Below, piece by piece: positions 50,506-59,913 of a stretch of 64,000 nt of DNA (its first letter is position 1; each line of letters opens with the position of its first letter). Source of the DNA: CAZADA01 sp964568975. Lineage in GTDB: Bacteria; Pseudomonadota; Alphaproteobacteria; Caulobacterales; Maricaulaceae. The stretch is from NCBI GenBank assembly GCA_964568975.1, contig CAZMSO010000001.1, positions 114,003 through 178,002 on the forward strand, read 5' to 3'. Below the pieces are notes generated by a model. That model made no database searches. It saw nothing but the letters and a program-made list of their open reading frames with translations, and was not told the origin of the DNA. A program made the position numbers and the translations under genes.

Positions 50506-53148
50506 ATGGCTCGCTATAACGCCAAAGATGTCGAACCGCGCTGGCGCACAGCGTGGGCTGAGGCCAACGCCTTCGCGCCTGCAAACGATCCGGCGCGGCC
50601 CAAGTCTTACGTGCTGGAGATGTTTCCCTACCCCTCCGGCAAAATCCATGTCGGCCATTCGCGCAATTACGCCATGGGCGACGTGGTGGCGCGTTTCCGG
50701 CGCATGCAAGGCTATGACGTGCTCCATCCCATGGGCTGGGACGCGTTCGGCTTGCCGGCGGAGAACGCTGCAATCAAAAACAACGTCCATCCCGGAGCCT
50801 GGACACGCGAAAACATCGCTTTGATGCGCGCGGAGCTGGAATTGTTGGGCGTCAGCATCGACTGGTCACGGGAATTCGCGACCTGCGATCGTGAATATTA
50901 CGAGCATCAGCAGCGCATCTTCCTGTCATTCCTGGAGCACGGCATCGCCTATCGCCGCAGCTCTAAAGTGAATTGGGACCCGGTGGAGCACACCGTGCTC
51001 GCGAACGAGCAAGTCATTGACGGCAAGGGCTGGCGCTCCGGCGCGCCGGTGGAGACGCGCGAGCTGGAGCAGTGGTTCTTCAACATCACGCGCTACGGCG
51101 AAGCCTTGCGCGCGGCGTTGGAAGGCCTCGACCGCTGGCCGGACAAAGTCCGCACGATGCAAGCCAATTGGATCGGCAAGAGCGAAGGCGCGCGGGTCAG
51201 GTTCCGGTTCTGCCGCGCGACGCCGCCGCCCAAAGGCTTTGACGCGCCCGACAACGCCGCCGGGATCGACGTGTTCACCACGCGTCCAGACACGCTGTTC
51301 GGCGCAAGCTTTGTGGCCGTCGCCGCCGATCATCCCTTAGTGAAGGCGCTCGCGAAGAAGGACCGCAAGCTCAAGACGTTTCAGAAGAAATGCGCCGCCC
51401 TCGGCACATCCGAGGAAGCGATCGAAAAAGCCGAAAAGCTCGGCTATCCCCTCGGCGTGCGGGTGGAGCATCCCCTCGCGCCAGGCTGGGAGATCCCGGT
51501 GTGGGCGGCGAATTTCGTGCTCTCCACCTATGGCACGGGCGCGATTTTCGGCTCCCCCGCCGGCGACCAGCGGGACTTAGAGTTTGCGCGAAAATACGGC
51601 CTGCCGGTGCTGCCTGTCGTGCTGCCGCCCGGTGTGGCGGCTGAAGACCACGCCATCGGCGCGGAGGCCTATACGGGCCCCGGCACGATTTACAACTCCG
51701 GTTTCCTCAACGGCCTCAGCACGGATGAGGCGAAGACGCGCGTCATCGCGCGGCTGGAGGCGACGGGCGCGGGCGCGGGCCAGACCACCTACCGCTTGCG
51801 CGACTGGGGCGTATCGCGGCAACGCTATTGGGGCTGTCCGATCCCCATCATCCATTGCGAGACGTGCGGCGTTGTCGCGGTCCCGGACGCGGATCTGCCG
51901 GTGACGTTGCCGGAGGATGTGGATTTCTCTGAACCGGGCAACCCGCTCGACCGGCATCCGACCTGGAAGCATGTCGCGTGCCCCTCGTGCGGCGAGCCGG
52001 CGCGGCGCGAGACCGACACGCTCGACACTTTTGTCGACAGTTCGTGGTATTTTGCGCGCTTCTGCAATCCGAAAGCCGACGCCCCCGTCGACACACAGGC
52101 GTGCGCGCGCTGGCTGCCGGTGGATCAGTATGTCGGCGGGGTGGAGCACGCGGTGTTGCACCTGCTTTATGCGCGGTTTTTCACGCGCGCGATGATCGAT
52201 TGCGGGCTGCTCGCGCTTCCGGATCCGGAACCCTTCGCGGGCCTGTTCACCCAGGGCATGGTCACCCACGCGACGTTCCAAGGCGCGGATGGCGAGTGGC
52301 TGGAGCCGGGCGAGGTGACGCTGGCGGACGGCGCGGCGACGGACTCACACGGCGAGCCGGTGACCATCGGGCCGGCGGAGAAAATGTCGAAATCCAAGCG
52401 CAATGTCGTGCCGCTCGGCGAGTTCGTCGCCGATTACGGGGCGGATGTGGCGCGGTGGTTCGTCTTGTCCGACAGCCCGCCGGAGCGGGATGTGGAGTGG
52501 TCGGCCGGCGGGGTGGAGGGCGCGTGGCGCTTCGTCCAAAAGGTGTGGAGCGTGGTGGACGCCCTCCCCTCTCAGGATCTCCTCGCCGCAGAAGGGCTCG
52601 CGCCGCTGGCGGCTCCGATCGGAGCGGCCGCGACGGAGGCGGACGGCGCAGCGCGTGATGTACGCAAGGCCGCTCATCGCGCTATCGCGGCCGTCACGGA
52701 CGGAGTGGAAAGCTTCCGCTTTAATGTCGCGGTCGCTCACATTCACGAATTTGCGGGCGTGTTGCGCAAGGCTGAAAGCGCAGACAGCGCGGCGATGCGC
52801 GCCGCGCGGGTGGAGGCGTGCGGGATCCTCGCGCGGCTGATCGCGCCCTTCATGCCCCATTTGGCGGAGGAGTGCTGGGCGCGCTTAGGCGGGACGGGTT
52901 TCGTGTGCCACGCGCCATGGCCGGAGGCGGAGGCCGCGCTTTTGGTGGAGGACACGGTGCTTTTGCCGATCCAAGTCAATGGCAAAAAGCGCGGCGAGCT
53001 TGAGGCCGCTAAGGGCGCGGCGTTGTCGGTGGAGGACGCTGAGGCCCGCGCCCGCGACGTGCCGGGCGTGGCGCGCGCGCTCGAAGGCAAAACCGTGCGC
53101 AAAGTGATCGTCGTGCCCGACAAGATCATTAACATCGTCGCTCAGTGA
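50506..53148 (+). CDS. leuS: Leucyl-tRNA synthetase
   Basis: LeuS charges leucine tRNAs. The 880-residue class I enzyme has the HIGH-type motif HVGH at residues 48-51 (in PYPSGKIHVGHSRNYAMGD), the editing domain (TRPDTLFGASFV, then YGTGAIFG), and KMSKS at 626-630. The C-terminal anticodon-binding and Leu-specific domains are intact. It is followed 41 bp later by lptE. Confidence 0.98.
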   Translation: MARYNAKDVEPRWRTAWAEANAFAPANDPARPKSYVLEMFPYPSGKIHVGHSRNYAMGDVVARFRRMQGYDVLHPMGWDAFGLPAENAAIKNNVHPGAWTRENIALMRAELELLGVSIDWSREFATCDREYYEHQQRIFLSFLEHGIAYRRSSKVNWDPVEHTVLANEQVIDGKGWRSGAPVETRELEQWFFNITRYGEALRAALEGLDRWPDKVRTMQANWIGKSEGARVRFRFCRATPPPKGFDAPDNAAGIDVFTTRPDTLFGASFVAVAADHPLVKALAKKDRKLKTFQKKCAALGTSEEAIEKAEKLGYPLGVRVEHPLAPGWEIPVWAANFVLSTYGTGAIFGSPAGDQRDLEFARKYGLPVLPVVLPPGVAAEDHAIGAEAYTGPGTIYNSGFLNGLSTDEAKTRVIARLEATGAGAGQTTYRLRDWGVSRQRYWGCPIPIIHCETCGVVAVPDADLPVTLPEDVDFSEPGNPLDRHPTWKHVACPSCGEPARRETDTLDTFVDSSWYFARFCNPKADAPVDTQACARWLPVDQYVGGVEHAVLHLLYARFFTRAMIDCGLLALPDPEPFAGLFTQGMVTHATFQGADGEWLEPGEVTLADGAATDSHGEPVTIGPAEKMSKSKRNVVPLGEFVADYGADVARWFVLSDSPPERDVEWSAGGVEGAWRFVQKVWSVVDALPSQDLLAAEGLAPLAAPIGAAATEADGAARDVRKAAHRAIAAVTDGVESFRFNVAVAHIHEFAGVLRKAESADSAAMRAARVEACGILARLIAPFMPHLAEECWARLGGTGFVCHAPWPEAEAALLVEDTVLLPIQVNGKKRGELEAAKGAALSVEDAEARARDVPGVARALEGKTVRKVIVVPDKIINIVAQ

Positions 53149-53189
53149 CGCCGTAAGCTGCTCCCCGTGATCACAGAAGGTCCGCGCCC

Positions 53190-53723
53190 ATGACCCGCTT
53201 CCGCCGCGTTTTTCCGCTGTTGACGAGCCTTGCTGTGGCGGTCGTGACGACGCTTGGCGTGAGCGCGTGCGGCTTTCGCCCGATTTACGCCCAAAGCGCC
53301 GGGCTGGCTCAGGCGTTTGAAGGCGTCGACGTCTCCGCAGGCCAAGGACGGGCGTCTTATCTCGTGCGCCAAGCGTCGTTGAACGCCTTCGGCTCCACCG
53401 GCGTGCCCGAGTATGATTTGCGCTTGACGGTGGGGGAGTTTCGCCGCGGCTTCGGCATTACGGCGGAGGATGTCGCGACCCGGTTTGAAGTGGTGCTGAA
53501 CGTGAATTACCAGCTTGTGCGCTTAAGCGACAACCAGGTGCTCGACACCGGCCGGGTGACGAGCGCGGCGTCCTTTGACGTGCCGTTTAATCCCGACAGC
53601 AACACCGAAGACCCTTTCTCCAACATCGCGGCCGAGGAAAACGCCAAGGAACGCGCAGCCGACCTGGCCGCTCAGCGTCTGCGGGCGGAATTGGCCTATT
53701 ATTTCCAAACCAACCCGGCGTGA
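53190..53723 (+). CDS. lptE: LPS-assembly lipoprotein LptE
   Basis: LptE plugs the LptD barrel during lipopolysaccharide insertion in the outer membrane. The 177-residue protein has a signal ending in the lipobox GVSAC (Cys27) followed by GFRPIY, the LptE hallmark, and an alpha/beta body with YDLRLTVGEFRRGFGI. The order leuS-lptE-holA is typical. The stop is followed directly by the next gene. Confidence 0.92.
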   Translation: MTRFRRVFPLLTSLAVAVVTTLGVSACGFRPIYAQSAGLAQAFEGVDVSAGQGRASYLVRQASLNAFGSTGVPEYDLRLTVGEFRRGFGITAEDVATRFEVVLNVNYQLVRLSDNQVLDTGRVTSAASFDVPFNPDSNTEDPFSNIAAEENAKERAADLAAQRLRAELAYYFQTNPA

Positions 53724-53729
53724 TTGGCG

Positions 53730-54350
53730 ATGCGGGACCTGACAGCGGCCAGCGTGGCGACCAGCCGGCCGCGATGGCCTGGTTTCGGCGCTGTGATCGC
53801 CAGCCTGGCGGTCGCAGCGAGCGCCAGCCTGGCGCAGGACAGTGAGCCGGCGCTTGATCCATGCGTCGTCGCCGCCCAAAAAGCGAACGCCGGGACGTGG
53901 GATGTGGTGGAGCAGCGCCGTCTCCCGGGTCCGGCCCTGCGCGTGGACACGCGCACCACGGTGGAGCGCAATGTTTGGCGCGATCCCGACACGCTGATCT
54001 TGCAGAGCTTTGAGGCCGCTGACGCGCCGGCGCCGTCGTCGGTGACGACCGAAGTGCTGACGCCCACGGGGCTTGAGCTCACAATCCGGGACGGCGGCGA
54101 AGAGAGAGCGTTTTTCGCGCCCGTGCGGTTTGACTGTGCGTTCGATCCTGATGGGCGGGTCTACACGCTGATTATGGATTATGAGGCGGACTTTGGCGGC
54201 GCGGCCCATGCGTATCGCAATGAAGTGCGCTTTGGGCCGGACGCGGGATTTCTTGTCCGACACGCGCGTCCGACGGGGTCCGACGGCGCGTATTTTTGGG
54301 TGTCGTCGCTGACTGCGCAGCGCCGCTCGCGCGACGGCGGCGACCCGTGA
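53730..54350 (+). CDS. Secreted protein of unknown function between lptE and holA
   Basis: The 206-residue protein has a possible signal peptide (hydrophobic residues about 20-33, ASASLAQ). The mature part is rich in charged residues and beta strands, with three Cys, including DPCVV and RFDCAFD. I do not recognise a family. The start could be ATG 53730 or TTG 53724, immediately after the lptE stop. Its last four bases overlap the holA start (GTGA), so it is an integral part of this operon, although most relatives lack a gene here. Confidence 0.7.
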   Translation: MRDLTAASVATSRPRWPGFGAVIASLAVAASASLAQDSEPALDPCVVAAQKANAGTWDVVEQRRLPGPALRVDTRTTVERNVWRDPDTLILQSFEAADAPAPSSVTTEVLTPTGLELTIRDGGEERAFFAPVRFDCAFDPDGRVYTLIMDYEADFGGAAHAYRNEVRFGPDAGFLVRHARPTGSDGAYFWVSSLTAQRRSRDGGDP

Positions 54351-55384
54351 AGATCACTGCGGGTAAAGCCGACGCCTTCACCCGCAAACCCAATGCGGAT
54401 GTGTGGTCGGTTCTCGTTTATGGCCCGGACCGCGGCCTTGCGCGGGAGCGGGTGGCGGCGCTGCTCACCGCGTTTGGGATCGACTGCGCGGATCCTTTCG
54501 GCGTGACGGCGCTGGAGGAGGCGGCGGTGAAGGCCGAGCCCGCGCTGCTGCAAGACGAACTGCGCGCGCTGACGTTCGGCGGCGGCGCGCGGGCGGTGCG
54601 TGTGTCGCTCACGGGCGACGGCGCGGCGGCGGCGGTGACGGCGGCGCTGGAGGCGATTGATGCGCACGCCTTCGCGCCGGCGGCGCGGCTGATTGTGGAC
54701 GCGGGAGACCTGACGCCGCGGGCGAAGATCCGCAAAGCCTTCGAGGGGGCGGCGCGGGCCGCCGCCTTGCCCTGCTATCGCGACGATGTGGCCGATCTTG
54801 AGCGGCTGGCTGCGGAGACGTTGACGGCCGCGGGCGTCGCTCTCACCCCCGCCGCACACGCGCGATTGCTGCCGCGTCTTGAGGGCGATCGCGCCCTCGC
54901 TCGCGGCGAACTCGACAAACTCATTCTTTACGCCGGCGACCAAAGCGAGCCGCTGACGGAAACCGACATCGACGCCATCATCACCGGCGCCGAGCCTGCA
55001 GACCTCGATGCGATCGCCGACGCCGCGCTTTCCGGCCACGCTGCAGAAGCGGACGCCGCTTATGAACGCGCGCTGGAGGCCGGCGCATCGCCAGTGTCGC
55101 TGTGCCGGGCGGTGCAGCGCGCGCTGACGCGCTTGGAAACCGTCAAAGCCCTCAGCGCCTCAGGCGGCGTGGAGGAGGCGCTGAATCGCGCGCGGCCGCC
55201 GGTGTTTGGACCACGACGGGCGCGGGTGAAGGCGCATGTGAGGCTCTGGTCTGAGGGGGCGCTCGCGGCGGCGTCCGCACGTGTGTTCGACACCGAACGC
55301 GCGTTGAAACAATCCGGCGCGCCGGATCAGGCGCTGTGCGGACGCATGCTGCTCGCCATCGCGATGATGGCCGAGCGTCGGTGA
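54347..55384 (+). CDS. holA: DNA polymerase III delta subunit
   Basis: HolA is the clamp-loader delta subunit that opens the sliding clamp. The 345-residue protein begins VKITAGKADAF, typical for alphaproteobacteria, with VLVYGPDRGLARERV, later helical domains and ELDKLILYAGD. GTG 54347 overlaps the preceding stop by GTGA. Its own stop directly abuts the stop of the convergent PhzF-like gene in a TGATCA palindrome, leaving no terminator space. Confidence 0.93.
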   Translation: MKITAGKADAFTRKPNADVWSVLVYGPDRGLARERVAALLTAFGIDCADPFGVTALEEAAVKAEPALLQDELRALTFGGGARAVRVSLTGDGAAAAVTAALEAIDAHAFAPAARLIVDAGDLTPRAKIRKAFEGAARAAALPCYRDDVADLERLAAETLTAAGVALTPAAHARLLPRLEGDRALARGELDKLILYAGDQSEPLTETDIDAIITGAEPADLDAIADAALSGHAAEADAAYERALEAGASPVSLCRAVQRALTRLETVKALSASGGVEEALNRARPPVFGPRRARVKAHVRLWSEGALAAASARVFDTERALKQSGAPDQALCGRMLLAIAMMAERR

Positions 55385-56209
55385 TCAGAGCCGCAATTCG
55401 CCACGCATATACTCCACCGCCCCGCCAATGAGGGTCACGCGTCCCGGCTCGCTCAACCGGCAACACACCCGCCCGCCGCGCGGGCTCGCTTGAAAGCCGT
55501 TGAGCAGCGTCTTGCCCAGCCGCTCGGCCCAATACGGCGCAAGATCACAAAAGGACGAGCCGGTGACGTGATCTTCCGGGATGCCTGCGCCGGGTCCAAA
55601 AAACCGCGACACAAAATCCAAGCCCTCCATCGCCGGCGCCGTCACGGCCAAACAGCCGGCGCGCCGTCCATCCACCTGGAGCGCGGCGGCCGCGCCGGCG
55701 GCGGCGTCAAGCTCGCGCACGTCATCTTCGTCCGCGAACACAGCGATGGCGTACTCCCCTACAAGCGTCGCTTGGGGAGTGACGCCAAGAGCGTCGAGGA
55801 AGACAGCCGGCGGCGTCCAGGGCTGCGGCGCGGCGCTGGGCAGTTCGAGGCCGAAATGATCGCCCTCGCGGGTGACGATGAGCGGGCCGCTTTTGGTGTC
55901 GAAGCGCACCCGATCGAGTTCCGGCGCGAGCGTCTCCAGCACGACTGCGCCGGAGGCGAGCGTCGCGTGACCGCACAAGGGGACCTCCACCGTCGGCGTG
56001 AACCAACGCAAATCCCAGCGGCCGCGGTCATCGCTCGGGCGGATGAAGGCTGTCTCCGCCTGATTGTGCTCCTGCGCCATGGCTTGCATCAGCCCATCGT
56101 CCGGCCAAGGCGCATCCGCGGGCAAGTCCTCCAAGGGCGCGACCACCGCCGGATTGCCTTCAAAGGGCTGCTCAGCGAAGGCGTCGATCCAATAGACGAT
56201 TTGAGTCAT
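55385..56209 (-). CDS. PhzF-family isomerase/epimerase-like protein
   Basis: The 274-residue protein belongs to the PhzF fold (diaminopimelate-epimerase-like), with YWIDAFAEQPFEGNPAVV at the start, the catalytic Glu52 in HNQAETAFI, PLCGHATLASG and EDHVTGSSFCDLAPYWAERLGK near the end. Most members have unknown substrates; phenazine synthesis is not implied. ATG 56209 has GGAG seven bases upstream. The next gene upstream on this strand is thiD, 52 bp away. Confidence 0.9.
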   Translation of the reverse strand: MTQIVYWIDAFAEQPFEGNPAVVAPLEDLPADAPWPDDGLMQAMAQEHNQAETAFIRPSDDRGRWDLRWFTPTVEVPLCGHATLASGAVVLETLAPELDRVRFDTKSGPLIVTREGDHFGLELPSAAPQPWTPPAVFLDALGVTPQATLVGEYAIAVFADEDDVRELDAAAGAAAALQVDGRRAGCLAVTAPAMEGLDFVSRFFGPGAGIPEDHVTGSSFCDLAPYWAERLGKTLLNGFQASPRGGRVCCRLSEPGRVTLIGGAVEYMRGELRL

Positions 56210-56261
56210 GGCGGTGCTCCAGGAACGTTGTCCGGTTGTGTTGGTTGTGCGCCGCGCGTGC

Positions 56262-57122
56262 TTACGCCCGCCGACGGGCGGGCTGGGCGGCGGGGCCCCC
56301 GACGACGCCGGCGGCGATGCCGGCGCGCAAGGGCCAGGCGTGATCCATCGGGCCGCAGCCTGCGCCAAAGCCCGGCGCCCGGCGGATCGCCTCACGCACA
56401 TAGGTCCGCGCCACTTCGACAGCCGTGGTGAGGCCAAGCCCGAGCGCCAAGCCCGCCGCGATCGCCGACGCTAAGGTGCAGCCCGTGCCGTGGGTGTGTC
56501 GGCTTTCAATGCGGTGGTCTTCAAAGACGAGGTTTTGATCCGCCGTCAGCAGCAAATCCGTGACGATCGGCCCGGGCACGTGGCCGCCTTTGATCAACAC
56601 CGCCTTCGCGCCCATTTGCAGCAGCGCGTCGCCGGCGCGATGTTGACCGTCAAGGCTCTCCACCTCCAAGCCCGTCAGGGCGGCGGCCTCTGGCGCGTTG
56701 GGAGTCAAGACATGCGCGCGCGGCACAATCTCCGCGCACACCGCCTCCACCGCCTCCTCCGCAAGGAGGCGCGCGCCGCCCTTGGCCATCATCACCGGGT
56801 CCGCGACCAAAATCGCGCCGCCGGCGTGGGCGTCATAGGCCGCAGCCACGGCCTCGACCATGGCGGTGTCCGCGAGCATGCCGGTCTTCACGGCGTCTGC
56901 GCCGATGTCGGTGAGCACGGCGCGCATTTGATCCGCGACCACGTCGGGAGGAATGGGGTGGGTGGCGTCGACGCCGAGGGTGTTTTGCACCGTGATGGCG
57001 GTGATGGCGGTGGCGGCGTATCCCCCCATGGCGGTGACGGCCTTTATGTCGGCCTGCACACCCGCGCCGCCGCCGGAATCCGACCCCGCCACGACTAAGA
57101 CGCGACCTTGAGCTTCCGCCAC
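56262..57122 (-). CDS. thiD: Hydroxymethylpyrimidine/phosphomethylpyrimidine kinase
   Basis: ThiD phosphorylates hydroxymethylpyrimidine twice for thiamine synthesis. The 286-residue protein has VLVVAGSDSGGGAGVQADIK, VADPVMMAKGG, LTPNAPEAAALTG and the GTGCTLASAIAA anion hole with its catalytic cysteine. I place the start at GTG 57122 (GGGAG seven bases upstream); ATG 57176 in the same frame would add 18 residues. No TPP riboswitch was recognised upstream. Confidence 0.93.
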   Translation of the reverse strand: MAEAQGRVLVVAGSDSGGGAGVQADIKAVTAMGGYAATAITAITVQNTLGVDATHPIPPDVVADQMRAVLTDIGADAVKTGMLADTAMVEAVAAAYDAHAGGAILVADPVMMAKGGARLLAEEAVEAVCAEIVPRAHVLTPNAPEAAALTGLEVESLDGQHRAGDALLQMGAKAVLIKGGHVPGPIVTDLLLTADQNLVFEDHRIESRHTHGTGCTLASAIAAGLALGLGLTTAVEVARTYVREAIRRAPGFGAGCGPMDHAWPLRAGIAAGVVGGPAAQPARRRA

Positions 57123-57216
57123 GACGCCGCTCCCTTGCGCTTGTATGGCTTCCAAGTCACACTCCGCCGCTAACATGCAACACTGACGGGGTCTCTGTCG
57201 ATTCTGGCGCAAGCCG

Positions 57217-57228
57217 CGCTTATAAGCG
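57217..57228. promoter_or_regulatory. Palindrome in the thiD/ABC-exporter divergent region
   Basis: CGCTTATAAGCG is a perfect 12-bp palindrome, 94 bp before thiD. Its TATAAG core could be part of a -10 element on either strand. The rest of 57123-57442 shows nothing else I can name. Confidence 0.3.
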
Positions 57229-57442
57229 AGACTTGCCATGCTGGAAGGACGCGCGCTGATGACCAAACGCTGACAGAGGAGACGGCTGAACGGACGTCTC
57301 CACGCGTCGCCGCGGCCCATGGCCGGCGACGCCGTCTAAACCCCCGCTTCGCCGCTATTTCCCACTCAGCATGAGGTCGCGCCCGAAACCCCGGGACCGT
57401 CTCACGACGCAACTCCTGGGGACGCGCGGGCGCGCAGCGACC

Positions 57443-59353
57443 ATGACGTCTTCGATTGACGCGGCGCACGCCGAGGCCACGCCCGCGACGCGACCGGGCG
57501 AGGAGCCTGCTCAGGCGGCGGCGACGGATTTTGACGCCGAACTTCCCGCCCATGAGGAGGACGAAGAGGACGCGAAAGAGCGGACGCTCTCTAACGCCGC
57601 CGTCGTGCAGTTTCTGGCGCGGCAATGGGCCCGTCGCCCGCGTCTGTTCGCGGCGATGACGGCGTTCACACTCGTGGCGACCGCCTCGGACTTGGCGCTG
57701 CCGATCGCGGCGGGGCGGCTGATCGACGCCCTGGGCGCGGCGGGCGCACGCGGTGATCCGGCCTCGCCGGAGGCGGCGGCCGCGGCCTGGCGCGCGCTGA
57801 GCGTGTTTGTGGCGCTCTCGGCAGGGGCGTATCTGGGACGTCATGTCTTGGCCCAGTGTGAAATCCGGTTCTCCAGCCGCAACATGCGCGATTTAACGGC
57901 GGAGAGCTTCGCGCATGTGCAGCGCTTCTCCACGGACTGGCACGCCAACACCTTCGCCGGCGCGACCGTGCGGAAGATTAGCCGCGGCATGTGGGCCTAT
58001 GACATGGTCACGGCGACCTTGTTCTTCGGGCTGATCCCGACCAGCGTCGTGTTGATCGGCTTGCCGCTTTACATGTTGAGCGTGTGGCCGGTCGTCGGGA
58101 CGTACGCCCTCGTGGTCGTGCTGGCGTTTATGGGCGTCTCCGTCGTGGCGAGCGTGCGCTACATCAAGCCCGCCAACGTGGTCTCCAACGCCCGCGACAG
58201 CGCGATCGGCGCGGCGCTGGCGGATGCGATCGGCTCCAACGCCGTGGTCAAGAGCTTCGGCGCAGAGGCGCGTGAAGACCGGCGGTTTGCGCGCGTGATG
58301 GCGCGCTGGCAAACCGCGGCCCAGCGCACCTGGGGGCGCTACATCACGATGGGCTTAGTGCAATCGGTGGTGGCGCTTTTGTTGTCGGGCGGCGTGATCG
58401 GCCTGGTCACACGCTTGTGGGCCGACGGGCGCGCGACGGCGGGGGACGTCACATTCGCTGTGTCGGCGTTCTTGCTGATGGCGGGTTATCTGCGCCGCTT
58501 CGGCGAGGAGGTGCAGCAAGTCCAGCGTGGCCTCGACGAATTGGAGGATCTCTCGCTGTTTGAACACGCCGCGCCGTCCGTCGCGGATGCGCCGGACGCG
58601 GTCGCGTTTGCGCCCGGCCGCGGCGCGATTGTCTTCGAGCGGGTGCGGTTTTCCTATGAGAACCAGCCGCGGCCGCTCTATGACGATTTCTCCTTAGAGA
58701 TCCGCCCCGGCGAGCGCGTGGCTTTGGTCGGCCCGACGGGCTCGGGCAAGTCGACCTTCGTGAAGCTGGTCCAGCGGCTCTATGACGTTCAAGCGGGGCG
58801 GATCCTGATTGACGGGCAAGACGTGCGCGCGGTGACGCAAGCGAGTTTGCGCCAGGCCATCGCGCTGGTGCCCCAGGACCCGGCCCTCTTCCATCGCTCG
58901 ATCGGCGCCAACATCGCCTACGCCAAGCCGCATGCGAGCTGGGCGGAGGTGGAGGACGTGGCTCGGCGCGCGCGCGCTGCTGACTTCATCGCGCGTTTGC
59001 CCGACGGCTTCCGCACCCTGGTGGGCGAGCGGGGGGTGAAACTGTCCGGCGGCGAACGCCAACGGATCGCCATCGCTCGCGCGCTTCTTGCTGACGCGCC
59101 GATTCTGATTTTGGACGAGGCCACATCGAGCCTCGACAACGAAACAGAGCGCCTGGTGCAGGAAGCAATGGACGCGCTGATGGCCGGTCGCACGACCTTA
59201 GTGATCGCTCACCGGCTCTCGACCGTGCGCGATGCGGATCGGATTTTGGTGTTTGATCAGGGTCGCATTGTCGAGCAGGGGCGGCACGCGGAGCTCGCGG
59301 CGCGCCCGGACGGTGTGTATGCGCGTTTGCACCGGGCGAGTGAGATGGCGTAG
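57443..59353 (+). CDS. ABCB-type ABC exporter (permease-ATPase fusion)
   Basis: The 636-residue half-transporter has an acidic N-terminal tail, six membrane helices (residues about 65-365) and an ATPase domain with Walker A GPTGSGKST, signature LSGGERQRIAIARALL, Walker B ILILDEATSSLD and switch His in VIAHRLS. It resembles lipid and multidrug exporters (MsbA/ABCB); the substrate is unknown. The start is uncertain: ATG 57443 or ATG 57371, both with poor binding sites. It is divergent from thiD. Confidence 0.9.
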   Translation: MTSSIDAAHAEATPATRPGEEPAQAAATDFDAELPAHEEDEEDAKERTLSNAAVVQFLARQWARRPRLFAAMTAFTLVATASDLALPIAAGRLIDALGAAGARGDPASPEAAAAAWRALSVFVALSAGAYLGRHVLAQCEIRFSSRNMRDLTAESFAHVQRFSTDWHANTFAGATVRKISRGMWAYDMVTATLFFGLIPTSVVLIGLPLYMLSVWPVVGTYALVVVLAFMGVSVVASVRYIKPANVVSNARDSAIGAALADAIGSNAVVKSFGAEAREDRRFARVMARWQTAAQRTWGRYITMGLVQSVVALLLSGGVIGLVTRLWADGRATAGDVTFAVSAFLLMAGYLRRFGEEVQQVQRGLDELEDLSLFEHAAPSVADAPDAVAFAPGRGAIVFERVRFSYENQPRPLYDDFSLEIRPGERVALVGPTGSGKSTFVKLVQRLYDVQAGRILIDGQDVRAVTQASLRQAIALVPQDPALFHRSIGANIAYAKPHASWAEVEDVARRARAADFIARLPDGFRTLVGERGVKLSGGERQRIAIARALLADAPILILDEATSSLDNETERLVQEAMDALMAGRTTLVIAHRLSTVRDADRILVFDQGRIVEQGRHAELAARPDGVYARLHRASEMA

Positions 59354-59913
59354 GCGGCGTGCATTGGTCCGGGTCGGCTGAGCCGCGGGCGCTGCGCGGA
59401 CCCGGGGTGTGTCACAGGCGCTACACCGATATGAGAGCGGGGCCGCGCCCCCCATGCGCGACCCCGCCTGCCCCGCGACGTCCCCCGAGACCAGCGACGT
59501 GCGCACACACACCTAGCCTTGGTCGATGACAGTCGCCTGACAAAAATGTGTCGGAGTGGCGGCGGAGCACACAGTGATGCGCAACGACCACAGGCGCTGC
59601 GCTTGGGACCTAGTCACGGCTTTCTCGCCGGCGAGGGGATGCGCGCTCCTCCTGGCCGAACGCGCCGAGGCGGCGTGCGCCATCGCCCTGTGCTGGTCGT
59701 CCGTCACCCTCGGGCTTGCCCCGAACATCCAACGCCCGTGGCCCCTTTTGGCCGATGGGCCCTCGGCACAACGCGTGCGCCCGGCCTGAGGATGAGGGAG
59801 GCCCGTGGGTCTAGGCTCAAGCGGCATGCGGGGCTTGGCCCTGAAGCTGCGGCGGAAACCGAAACGCGACGCGCCTCGCCGGCCATGATTGGGCGCGTCC
59901 GCCGCCCCGAACG
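59354..59913. other. Non-coding gap between convergent exporter and VWA genes
   Basis: This 560-bp stretch is the longest gap in the window. Reading frames here have odd composition and no family resemblance, so I leave them out. It contains a REP-like element at 59712-59730 and a partly similar GGGGCTTGGCCC around 59830-59841. Confidence 0.6.
59712..59730. repeat. REP-like extragenic element, copy B
   Basis: GGGCTTGCCCCGAACATCC is the second copy of the element at 42126-42144, matching at 15 of 19 bases. The preceding CACCCTC extends the usual alphaproteobacterial pattern. Confidence 0.4.

Noticed and set aside
55385..56209. Phenazine biosynthesis gene
   Set aside because: The protein is only a PhzF-fold member; no other phz genes are nearby.
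57123..57442. TPP riboswitch before thiD
   Set aside because: The conserved CTGAGA and related core elements are not seen on either strand.
59513..59827. Reading frame of about 104 codons on the minus strand in the 560-bp gap
   Set aside because: Composition is rich in Arg, Pro and His as in shadow frames of high-GC DNA; it has no binding site or family pattern and overlaps a REP-like element.
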